A stretch of 64,000 nt of DNA from Cordylochernes scorpioides (taxonomy: Eukaryota; Arthropoda; Arachnida; Pseudoscorpiones; Chernetidae). Below, in pieces: positions 23,526-32,598 of this stretch (position 1 is the stretch's first letter; every line of letters begins with the position of its first letter). The DNA lies in contig CP092877.1 in assembly GCA_030710605.1 (NCBI GenBank), positions 74,027,970-74,091,969 of the forward strand, in the 5' to 3' direction. Both the position numbers and the translations under genes were made by a program. The notes under the pieces were generated by a model that saw only the letters and a list, made by a program, of their open reading frames with translations, made no database searches and had not been told where the DNA came from.

Positions 23526-23839
23526 TATATATACAGTTATCAGCGTCATAATCAATTCTTTCTTAATCAATTCTGTCACCGTTTGCTTTTGTGAATGGAA
23601 TAAATACCCAAATATGGCCATTTCTCATACCCATCGGTGGTTCAGTGGTAGAATGCTCGCCTGCCACGCGTTCGATTCCCGGCCGATGCATTTTTTTTTT
23701 TTTTTACAATTTTTAAAATTCCTTTATATATTATACAAGAATGACATCCACGGCGCCAATTTATAATTGTAACGAATAGTATTTGAATAAAAGCATTTAA
23801 TCGGGTAAAACCCGGGCGTTGCCCGGGCCATTCGGCTAG
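23526..23839 (+). mobile_element. Non-autonomous Helitron, copy 2, carrying a tRNA-Gly pseudogene
   Basis: The 5' part matches copies 1 and 3 (TATATACAGTTATCAGCGTC, CACCGTTTGCTTTT), and the 3' end has the CGGGCGTTGCCCGGGCCATT hairpin region and CTAG followed by T. The middle differs: a tRNA-Gly-like sequence with a T run replaces the internal palindrome of the other copies. The first base pair of the 5' TC is mutated (TA). Confidence 0.7.
23631..23690 (+). pseudogene. tRNA-Gly(GCC) pseudogene inside a Helitron
   Basis: ATCGGTGGTTCAGTGGTAGA, CTCGCCTGCCACGCG and TTCGATTCCCGGCCGATGCA match animal tRNA-Gly(GCC) almost exactly, but about 11 bases of the variable region and 5' T stem are missing and the first base is changed. 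The A box (TGGTTCAGTGG) and B box are present and a T run follows, so pol III signals remain although the cloverleaf is broken. Confidence 0.85.
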
Positions 23840-24022
23840 TTTTTAATATAAAATGCTTTCATGATATTATTTTTATTATCAATTGTTTAATTACATAACT
23901 CTCTAATATAGAATTTATGCTGAAAACTCCATTTTAAAGGTTGAAATTTACAAATAAATTTCCCTATTTACATATCTGTAAACACAAAGCAATAACGCGC
24001 CATCTATACATATAAAATGAAA

Positions 24023-24215
24023 GGATTTAAAAGCACGAATGTTTCTTTTATACATAATAGAAACTTCTACTGCCCTTACTGCGATTAAAAAAATATATTG
24101 GAGTTCTTGGCTCATCAGTGGTGAACCCTCCCAGCGGTTTCGCCTAGTTTAATCTACCTGACCTGCTTCTCAGAGCTCTAATACTGTATTGGATGATTCT
24201 GATTCTATACGCAGC
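24023..24215 (-). repeat. K repeat copy, decayed
   Basis: Minus-strand K copy with CTGATGAGCCAAG and GGCGAAACCGCTGGGAGG, but substitutions break helices I, II and III. It lies next to the better copy at 24475, with shared flanking sequence (TCTCAGAGCTCTAATACTG). Confidence 0.65.
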
Positions 24216-24474
24216 ACTGAAGGATGGAATCTCAGAAATGATTTTCAAGAAAACTATGGACATAAGCTTATAGAAAAGTAGAATTACATTGAAATATTTG
24301 CATCGAGCAATGCTCTTCCGCAAACAATAAAGACAAGGCCAGTTAGGCATGAATTAACACGAATCAATAAGGCGCCATCTATACATATAGAATGAAAGGA
24401 TTTAAAAACACGAATGTTTCTTTTATACAAAATACAAACTTCTTCTGCCCTTACTGCGATGAAAAAAATATATT

Positions 24475-24542
24475 GGGAGGTCTTGGCTCATCAGTGCTTA
24501 ACCCTCCCAGCGGTTTCGCCAATTTAATCTACCAGACCGCTT
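24475..24542 (-). ncRNA. K-family hammerhead-like motif, UUGGC subtype
   Basis: Minus strand: AGCGGT then C (GTC cleavage triplet), TGGT, linker AGATTAAA, TTGGC, GAA, ACCGCT, spacer, AGCA, CTGATGA, GCCAA, then CCTCCC pairing with GGGAGG. Helix II is TTGGC/GCCAA, where the copies at 25365 and 28204 have CTGG(C/T)/GCCAG. Helix I has one mismatch. See the finding on the K family. Confidence 0.5.
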
Positions 24543-24667
24543 CTCAGAGCTCTAATACTGTATTGGATGATTCTGCTTCTATACGCAGTACTGAAGGATG
24601 GAATCTTTTGTGTGAATAGTTAATTTTAATTCACAGAGTAATATATGAGAAAAATATGTTAAAAAGA

Positions 24668-24762
24668 AGAAAGGTCAGGTGTTAATATCAAAAACAAAAT
24701 AAACATTTCCTGACCGCTCCCATGAGCTTTTTAGATAGCAGAGCGCCATCTAGTGGAACAGA
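24668..24762 (+). repeat. F1 family fragment
   Basis: AAAGGTCAGGTGTTAATATC, TTTCCTGACCGCTCC and the GCAGAGCGCCATCTAGTGGA hairpin, shared with F1 copies. Confidence 0.6.
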
Positions 24763-24934
24763 AATTATTGTTAAATAATGGTTTTATTCATATTCAAATG
24801 TACAACCTTGTTTACACATGTATTATAATATTGTGTGTAATTGAGAAATATCGATTTTTTTTGTTGAATTAACATTAAATTTGCTAATGAAATATATATA
24901 TATCGTAATTTAAACAATGTGATATGTAAGTAAT

Positions 24935-25320
24935 AAAGTTATGACGTCCTTTCTAGTCGTCTCAAAGTGACACCAGCTTGCGACCGGACACTTGGGGGAT
25001 CCAGGTAGGGAAAAAAAGGGCGTTGGTCCAGATGTTGACAGTTAGTTAGGGGACAGTGGATATTTTCGGACAGCCCCGCTCAGTGGTAGGCCATCATCAT
25101 CTCACGACGGTCCCCGCGGTTTCAGGCTGGACGCCGAGCTTTCCTCAGTTAATCCTCAACTTTCCCCTGGTCCTGGTGCTACGTGAGACGTACTAGGAGA
25201 GCGTCTTTTGACCCCAAACTTTGTCCTTACTGTCCCGTGCGGACTTCCCACTCTGCACGCCTTGCCACTCAACCCCGACTGCTTCCAACACACTTGTCTT
25301 ACCCGGGTTTACGACATATA
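24935..25320. other. GC-rich block of unknown origin
   Basis: Conspicuously richer in GC than its surroundings, with no long open frame. It could be an LTR or a fragment of an element inserted whole, but I see neither terminal repeats nor protein similarity. Confidence 0.4.
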
Positions 25321-25364
25321 TTTTCCAAAATAAATTTATAATTGTATTTTAAGTATAAATATAA

Positions 25365-25432
25365 CAGCGGTATGGTAGATTAAACTGGTGAAACCGCTGG
25401 GAGGGTTCACCACTGATGAGCCAGGACCTCCC
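25365..25432 (+). ncRNA. K-family hammerhead-like motif, most complete plus-strand copy
   Basis: Strand order: CAGCGGT (25365-25371), A at the cleavage position (25372), TGGT (25373-25376), linker AGATTAAA, CTGGT (25385-25389), GAA (25390-25392), ACCGCTG (25393-25399), spacer, ACCA (25409-25412), CTGATGA (25413-25419), GCCAG (25420-25424). All three hammerhead helices form (7, 4 and 5 pairs) and both core strands are intact. GGGAGG/CCTCCC (25399-25404 with 25427-25432) can form an alternative closing stem. Confidence 0.55.
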
Positions 25433-25584
25433 ATTAATTTTTTTCCATTGCAGTAAGGACAGTAGAAATTGTTTATTTTTAGAAATAATCATACACGTCT
25501 ATAATAGTTTCGAATTTTGATAAATATAGTCATAATTGGGTTTGTATGATAAGCGATAGAGAAATAAATATAAATAACTTATTA

Positions 25585-25880
25585 TAAAGGACTGCGGCTT
25601 ATGATTATAAAACAACACTTAAAGTTTCACGGCATAAGTTTCTTTTCTGTGAAAAATCAATATTTATTTCAAAGAAATAAAAAAAAAAAAAAGTTAGAAA
25701 TAGTAAATATTTCTCTTTGAGGACACTTTTATTTTTCCGTTCGCCATTACTCTTCATATTTTCACCCTTTCATACTTCATCCAAAAAAAGTTAGAAATAG
25801 TAAATATTTCTCTTTGAAATAAATATTGATTTTTCACAGAAAAGAAACTTATGCGGTGAAACTTTAAGTGTTGTTTTATA
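25585..25880. mobile_element. Foldback element F4, copy b, without tRNA
   Basis: Arms match those at 4735-5372 (AAGTTTCTTTTCTGTGA on the left, TCACAGAAAAGAAACTT on the right). The interior is shortened but keeps CCGTTCGCCATTACTCTTCA. A mariner lies directly next to its right end. Confidence 0.7.
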
Positions 25881-25895
25881 AATAACTTATATATA

Positions 25896-27219
25896 CAAGG
25901 GTCGTTCCAAAGGTTTTTGCAATCAATATTAAATAATTAAAATATTAAAAAATAAATTATACCATTAAAATCTACATGCATTTTTTACCTAACATAAACA
26001 TTTTCATAAAATAGTAACATAAATGATTCATAGAGGGCGCGACTTTGTTAACAGCGTCAGCGGTAATTTCTAAACATTGCATCAGACACAATGGAGTTTA
26101 CTAGAGAAAGTTTACGCGCCATGATTTTGTATGATTATAAAAGTAATTTAACTTTTAAAGAACTCACAATGAAAGATTGATCAAAGCTTTAGGAGATAAA
26201 GCTCCTTCTATTAGAACAGTTTTTAATTGGTTTAATGAATTTAAATTTGGAAAAACCAACCTTGAAGATGAACCTCGTTCAGGTCGACCACCAACAGCAG
26301 TTATCCAAAATATAATTGAGCTGGTAAGATTTTTACTTAGAGAAGATCGAAGAATTACCTATCAGCAGTTAGAGAAATATGTGGGCATTGGATCGGCAGC
26401 AATCAACACCATCATTAATTATCATTTAAAATACAGAAAACTTATTAGTAGATGGTTACCTCACAGCTTGACTGAAGACCAAAAACTTGGTCGCGTTAAA
26501 TGGTGTAATTTCATTTTGAAAAATTTTATGAAGGCAAATCAAAGGCTGTTTTTAATATTATTACAGGTGACGAAACTTGGATTTACAATTTTGATCCAGA
26601 AACAAAACGGCAATCTACTCTTTGGTGCTCTTCAATAATACCTCCTCCTAAGAAAGTTCGCAGAGCTCGAAGTGTTGGAAAACAAATGGTTGCCTGTTTT
26701 TTTTTTTTAGAAAAAGTGGTTTCATTGATATTCAGAAGTTAGAAGATCGAAAGACAGTTAATAGTGACTGGTATACAACAAAATGCCTTCCAGCAGTATT
26801 TGAAAAAATCAAGCAAAGCAGACCAAGAGCTCAACTTAGAGGAGTCCTTCTTCACCATGACAATGCAAGACCGCACACCTCAGCCCAAACATTAGACTTT
26901 TTAGCCAACTCTGGTGTCCAATTAGTCACTCATCCACCATATTCACCAGACCTAGCACCTTGTGACTTTTCTTTATTCCAAAAGTTAAGTTATTGTTGAA
27001 AGGGATAAAATTTGACACTGATGATGAAGCACTGCAAGCCTTTATCAATGCCGTAAATTCATCCCCGAAGATGACTGGTGTAAGTGCTTTGATAATTGGT
27101 TTACAAGGATGAAATCTTGCATAGGTGCTAAGGGTGAATACTTTGAGAAACTCTGAAAATTTGAAAGTTTCAGCTTTAATAAAAATAAGTGATTGCAAAA
27201 ACCTTTGGAATGAGCTTTT
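25896..27219 (+). mobile_element. mariner element, 1.3 kb, both ends present
   Basis: TIRs of about 30 bp (GTTCCAAAGGTTTTTGCAAT on the left at 25896-25926, complement at 27190-27219), each next to a TA (25894-25895 and 27220-27221), the mariner target duplication. Length and single-gene layout are typical of mariner. The transposase inside is frameshifted. Confidence 0.9.
26091..27156 (+). pseudogene. mariner transposase, frameshifted
   Basis: Begins ATGGAGTTTACTAGAGAAAG, giving MEFTRESLRAMI, a usual mariner N-terminus. A frame change near 26165-26177 precedes the helix-turn-helix part (SIRTVFNWFNEFKFGKTNL, LEDEPRSGRPP, and SRWLPHSLTE). A second change after 26530 leads to the catalytic GDETW block; the HHDNARPHT block and the YSPDLAPCDFSLF block follow, giving the three-aspartate (DD34D-type) layout. 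Another single-base loss lies near 26978 and a T run near 26695 may be a further lesion. The last residues end at TGA 27154-27156. The enzyme cannot be made intact from this copy. Confidence 0.9.
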
Positions 27220-27221
27220 TA

Positions 27222-28130
27222 GATCAATATTCTAACGTAAAATTCCCCACATATCTAATAGACCAATCAATTAAATAATAAAAAAATGTAAATGGTCTAC
27301 AAATGTTTACGCTCTAAATAGGTTACCACGAGTTATAAAAGAAATATTTAGTAGAAATTTATAGTCCCTGCCAATTAGTAAACGCCTCTACAGCACACAA
27401 AAAAAGGTTATAACAGCTTGGGAGCAAAGCACTTTTTAAACTTAAAAAATTTATATAGCTCCAGAGAAAAATTCCATTTAAAATTCACAAGCACGCTTCC
27501 TTTCCTCAACTTTTAAACAAAGCCTTTTTTTAAGGGAAAGAGGTGAATTTATTTTTTAAAAGTTGAGCGGCGGAAGTTTTGTGCCCCTATTTTTATTCTT
27601 TTTTTTTGTCGAGGAAATACCTTATATGCTTTGGATAGAGTTACATAAGTCATTGTTATATCTTATTGGAAGGTAGATATATTCAAACTGGAATAATTGT
27701 GTAGATTCATTGTAACATCAATAATTTATTGTAGACATATCTCTGCCTTTAAATGGAGTCAATGCATTCTCACACTTTGGGGTTTGCTCTTCCGTTATTT
27801 TTTAATCTTAATTTCTTCATTACAATTTTTACTATGGATAAATAGATCTATACTGACCTATTAAATGGTGATTTTTAGATGGCATAGCTCCATCCATTAT
27901 AATAAATATCAACTATACGTTCAATTCGGTTTTTTTCATTACTTATTCCCTTTATAAAAAAATCAATAATACATAAAGGTTAAGTTTCTTGTACAATTTT
28001 CAATTTATCAATATTTCAGAACTATCATCCCTTCAACTGGAATATCACATGGAGAGCTTGCACCCAGCTGATTAGTCCCTAGGCATGAGATACAAAGTTG
28101 TACAATAAACTTAGCTTTCAAAGTACAAAA
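27222..28130. other. No feature recognised
   Basis: AT-rich, no coding signal. A faint F1-like hairpin (AGATGGCATAGCTCCATC) lies near 27877. Confidence 0.4.
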
Positions 28131-28203
28131 CTATTCTAGACGCGTAATATTCTTTTTAAAATAAAACAATTTCTACTGCCCTTACTGCAATGGAAAAATT
28201 AAA

Positions 28204-28271
28204 GGGAGGGCCTGGCTCATCAGTGGTGAACCCTCCCAGCGGTTTCGCCAGTTTAATCTACCATACCGCTG
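28204..28271 (-). ncRNA. K-family hammerhead-like motif, minus strand
   Basis: Same order as 25365-25432 on the opposite strand: CAGCGGT, A, TGGT, linker, CTGGC, GAA, ACCGCTG, spacer, ACCA, CTGATGA, GCCAG, with the extra stem GGGAGGG/CCCTCCC. All pairings are Watson-Crick here. The K tail (TTGCAGTAAGGGCAGTAG) follows. Confidence 0.55.
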
Positions 28272-28532
28272 TTATATTGCATTTTTTGGAACTTCCTTTT
28301 ATAGTGATACTAATGCTTGACTCTTCGAATGGGTATTTTAGATTAACTATGTACATAAGCTTTTAAGACAGCAGAATTACATATAATAATAAATATATAA
28401 TATGCTTCGAGCAATCGTTCTTCCGCATATATCAATTTGTGTCTTTTATTCAAACATTTATTTTACAATGCACTAGCGCGCCATCTGTTATCAAAGTACA
28501 AAACTATTCTAGACGCGTAATATTCTTTTTAA

Positions 28533-28816
28533 CACTTTCGACCCGAGGGACGTGATTTCGCATCCTTGCCGATTTTGCCTCAAGCCCGAAGGACGTGAAT
28601 TCGCGTCCTCGATTTTCAAAATTAAATATAAAATCGTCGGCGGCTGACACGAATTCACACCCACCAGGATCTTGTTCCATACCTTCTTGCCTATCTATCA
28701 GTAGGTTGGGGGGATGTCAGCTGACCTAATATACCTGTAAAACTTTACGTGAGATCGTCATTCCATCAGCCCCTATTGCCTCCTATACAACTGAAGAATC
28801 GTCAGTCCTCAAAGTG
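28533..28816. mobile_element. piggyBac-type MITE inserted in a K repeat
   Basis: Flanked by TTAA on both sides (28529-28532 and 28817-28820). Ends are CACTTTCGACC and its partial inverse CCTCAAAGTG. Internal repeats read GAGGGACGTGATTTCGC and GAAGGACGTGAATTCGC. The flanks join to restore the K sequence ..ATTCTTTTTAA/AAACAATTT.., so it landed inside an existing K copy. TTAA duplication and CAC..GTG ends are typical of piggyBac. No transposase. Confidence 0.8.
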
Positions 28817-29039
28817 TTAAAAAAAAAAAAACAATTTATATTGCCCTTACTTGGCGCGTAAAACTTAGCTTTGGATGCATTATTGATTTTATTAAATCTA
28901 TATTCTGATATATAAAGAGTAATTAAAGTGAACATATCAGGCTCATCTAGGAATAAAAAAGAAACTTATACCTGGAAGACTGATGTTTTATCTTAATATT
29001 GACATAAAGGATCAATAAATAGCAATAACGCGCCATCTA

Positions 29040-29600
29040 TATGATAAAAATGAAAACACCAAAACGCGAATTTTTCTTTTCACAAATAAATCAAATTTGG
29101 ACTGTTTTTATTGCGATGAAAAAATATTGGGAGGGCTTGGCTCATCAGGGATGAACCCTCCCAACGGTTTCGCCAATTTAATCTACCCGACCGCTTCTTC
29201 AGAGCTCTAATACTCTTTTGAATCATCCTACTTTTATATGCAACACTGAAGGGTGGAATCTTAGAAATGGTATTTAAGCAAACTATGTACATAAGCATTT
29301 AGGACAGTAGAATTACATTTAAATATTTGCATCGAGTAATTATCTTCCTCTTCTTCTACTATCCTAAAAGCATATGTCCATAGTTTGCTTAAATACCATT
29401 TCTAAGATTCCACCCTTCAGATTTGCCTATAAAAGCAGAATGGTTCAATACAGTATTAGAGCTCTAAAGAAGCGGTCTGGTAGATTAAATTAGCGATACC
29501 GTTGGGAGGGTTCACCACTGATGAGCCAACCCCTCTCATTATTTTTTCATCGCAATAAGGACAGTAGAAGTTTTCAAAATTCGAAACTATTATAGACGCG
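29040..29600. repeat. Pair of inverted K repeats (foldback)
   Basis: A minus-strand K copy (29040-29300) and a plus-strand copy (29330-29600) face each other and share flanks such as GGAATCTTAGAAATGGTATT. The plus copy has GATA in place of the GAAA core and a broken helix II, so it is decayed. Confidence 0.7.
29129..29196 (-). ncRNA. K-family hammerhead-like motif with compensatory change in helix I
   Basis: Minus strand: AAGCGGT, C (GTC triplet), GGGT, linker, TTGGC, GAA, ACCGTT, spacer, ATCC, CTGATGA, GCCAA. Helix I is GGGT/ATCC where other copies have TGGT/ACCA, and helix II is TTGGC/GCCAA, so base changes on one side are matched on the other. Confidence 0.5.
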
Positions 29601-29943
29601 TATGATTATTTTGTAAATTACACAATTTCTACTGCCCTTACTGCAATGGAAAAATTAATGGGAATTTGTTCTATTTGTGAAAAGAAAGATTCGCGTTTTG
29701 GTGTTTTTATTTGTAATATAAGGGATTATTTTTATCGAAATCTCTTTTTTGTTTTCTATACATAGTTTTATTCTCATTTTTCCTTAGAATGTTTAACCTC
29801 TTACATATAATTTTTTCCCTTTATTTTAATAAAAATGAAAAATGAACTAATTGTTGTAAATATATTTAATGCCACTTTTTTTTTTCTTTCTCCTTGTTAT
29901 TATCATATGACTATACTTTACTGCTTAAAATTACTGTAAATAT

Positions 29944-30092
29944 ACGGGGCTCTGGCACATTTGTAAGTGCAAAGTCGAACTGCTTTCACATGTGTAGACA
30001 TGTGGGGCGCTTACAGTAAAAAGCAGTCGCTAACTACCCACCATAAATATCATGGACTGTACCACGTGTACTAGGGATAAGCAAAAAAAAAA
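29944..30092 (+). mobile_element. SINE, 5'-truncated copy with TSD
   Basis: 3' half of the SINE described at 48482, ending ACTAGGGATAAGC plus an A run. Flanked by 11-bp direct repeats ACTGTAAATAT at 29933-29943 and 30093-30103. 5' truncation with a TSD is what LINE-driven retrotransposition leaves. Confidence 0.85.
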
Positions 30093-30099
30093 ACTGTAA

Positions 30100-30750
30100 A
30101 TATGTATAGACAAATGTAAAAAAAAATACATGTATGACAGCGCAAGTGTCCCTAAAGGGATAATCATGCTTTAAATTGAAATAAAATAAATCTAGATTTA
30201 AATAGGTAACGTTTCCTATTTATAAATAAGAGATAATCACAATACTTTGTGTTTTAATATTTAATTTAATTATATAAAAAGGTTAACCATAATATTTTTA
30301 ACCACATAACCATAATACCCTAATATATAAACAAACCAAACTTATGCAAATTTAGAGAAAGAAAGAGAAAGTACAGTGTTGCCGACTACCTAACTATGTT
30401 ATAAAATCAATGAATAATTAAATATTTTACATAAATAAATAAAATATCGAGAACTATTCGCAATTTTATAATAGTAAATCGCAATTTATCCTATATCTGA
30501 ACATAAATAAATACAAAGCATGTTATAAGATATAAAAATTTATTTGAAATTTTAAGGTGAATACTGTGATTCATCATTGATATGAAAATACGATGTAAAT
30601 AATCATTTTTGTAAAGAAAAACATAAAAGCTGTACACATCTCAAGTTTTGGTATCATCTAAATTAGGCTTAGTAAGTCCATCTGGCAAAAAGCTTTTTGT
30701 AATAATTACAATGATTCATTCATGGTACTGCGAGGACCATTACGAAATGA
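30100..30750. other. No feature recognised
   Basis: AT-rich sequence with no coding signal. Confidence 0.4.
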
Positions 30751-30752
30751 GA

Positions 30753-31805
30753 GTGTGGATTTACCTAGGCCTAATTCTATTTTTAGCAAATTGAAAATTA
30801 CTGCCATCTATTGGACATTTTGGGTACTATCTTATATAATGTGAATAAACCCATTTTAACACTATATTCTTTATTTGAAATCACAAAAGTTACGACATAT
30901 ATATATTTATTCAGTATAGAATTTATTTTATTAATGTGTGGATTTACCTAGGCCTAATTCTATTTTTAGATAATTGAAAATTACTGCCATCTATCGGACA
31001 TTTTGGGTACTATCTTATATAATGTGAATAAACACATTTTAACACTATTTTATTTATTTGAAATCACAAAGGTTACGACATATATATATTTATTTATTCA
31101 GCATAGAATTTATTTTTTGAGAGTAATGTGTGGATTTACCTAGGCCTAATTCTATTTTTGGATATTTGAAAATTACTGCCATCTATCGGACATTTTTGAT
31201 AATATCTTATATATATATATATATATATTTGCTTATCCCTAGTACACGTGGTACAGGCCATGATAATCATGGTGGGTAGTTAGCGACTACTTTTTACTGT
31301 AAGCGCACCACATATCTACACATGTGAAAAGCAGTTAGACTTTGCACTTACAAATGCCAGAGCCCCGTTTGGTTACTTGCACTCGCTGGTGGGGTTGGAC
31401 TTTTGCAAGAATCGGGGGCCATTGGAGCATTTTTTTTTTTAAAACAGAAAAAAGTGTCCAATGCGGGAATCGAACCCGGGTACTAGTGGTCGAAAACCAA
31501 ACGGTTTAACCAGCCTTCCACCGACCCCCCAATATCTTATATAATGTGAATAAACCCATTTTAACGCTATTTTATTTATTTAATATCACAAAAGTTACGA
31601 CATATATATATTTAATTAACATAGAATGAGAGTAATGTGTGGATTTACCTAGGCCTATTCTATTTAGATAATTGAAAATTACTGCCATCTATCGGACAGT
31701 TTTGATACTATCTTATATAATGTTAATAAACACATTTTAACGATATTTTATTTATTTGATATCACAAAGGTTACGACATATATATATTTATTTATTCAGC
31801 ATAGA
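30753..31805 (+). repeat. Tandem array, four units of 180-193 bp
   Basis: Units start GTGTGGATTTACCTAGGCCT at 30753, 30935, 31128 and 31637. The third is split by a SINE at 31214-31530. Each unit ends with a TTACGACATATATATATTTA stretch. No coding potential. Confidence 0.85.
31214..31530 (-). mobile_element. tRNA-derived SINE, full length, with TSD
   Basis: Minus strand: a tRNA-like head with B box (GGGTTCGATTCCCGC) and a TTC anticodon-like loop, a body with the palindrome CCATGATAATCATGG, then CTAGGGATAAGC and an AT tail. 13-bp direct repeats AATATCTTATATA at 31201-31213 and 31531-31543 flank it. It interrupts the tandem repeat, giving a clear before/after order. Confidence 0.9.
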
Positions 31806-31829
31806 ATAATTTCTTAAATAATTGGGATA

Positions 31830-32598
31830 GAGAAAATATCTTTATTTTACGGGGCTGCTAACCAAAATGAATGATTTTTGAGCCCCGATGGACGCATAAA
31901 GCGGAATATATACAAAGCATAGTTGGAGGGGCCTGGGGATGGGTGGCCAGGGATCATCGCCAGGTGAGGCCAGGAGAGCCGGGATGTAGAGGAGGACCGG
32001 GGGGGAGCAGGGTGGTGATCCGCGGAGTTCAGGGGGTGGCAGAGACGGGTTCAATGGTGTTGAAGCAGGCGTAGCAGGTTTGTAGCAGGCAGACAAGCCG
32101 CAATGCACGATGTAAAGTATCAAGGTGCTGCACGCAACCAAGGCTGTTCAAAAAGGTTAGATTCCCCAGGCCAGGGAAAATAAAAGAAAGACAACTGTTG
32201 TTTAAATAAGAATATTAGATAAAGCGAGAATGATTCAGCAACTGATGGGAAAAGATAGATTATTATTTTATTTATTTATTATTATTATTATTATTATTTT
32301 TTTTTTTGTAAAAATGAATATATTAAAGTTTTGGATAAGAATACTGGTGGGGTACCAGTGCTAAGACGACCAACCAGAAAAGTACACCATGGATTGCATA
32401 GCGCGTTCAAATGGGTCGCTGCGTAAGTCGATTTCTCGAGCAGCCCGCGCCGTCGAATCGCCAAACCATTTGCCCTCTGTCCTTGGGTTACAGAGACAGC
32501 GTCAGGGGCGATCACATACGCAGGGCAGGTCGCGAAACCGATCTTAAACAGCGGCACATGCCAGAGTTACGTCTACGAGCGGCCGCCAATGACCGGTG
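31830..32598 (-). other. 3' region of the LINE
   Basis: Downstream of ORF2 on the minus strand. Contains a GC-rich part (31850-32200, with open frames that look like chance) and a TAA-repeat/A-rich part at 32262-32310, the kind of 3' tail known from I-type LINEs. Which of the two ends is the real 3' terminus is unresolved. Confidence 0.5.

Noticed and set aside
31842..32141. Proline-rich 99-residue frame
   Set aside because: Lies in the GC-rich 3' region of the LINE and shows no family motif.
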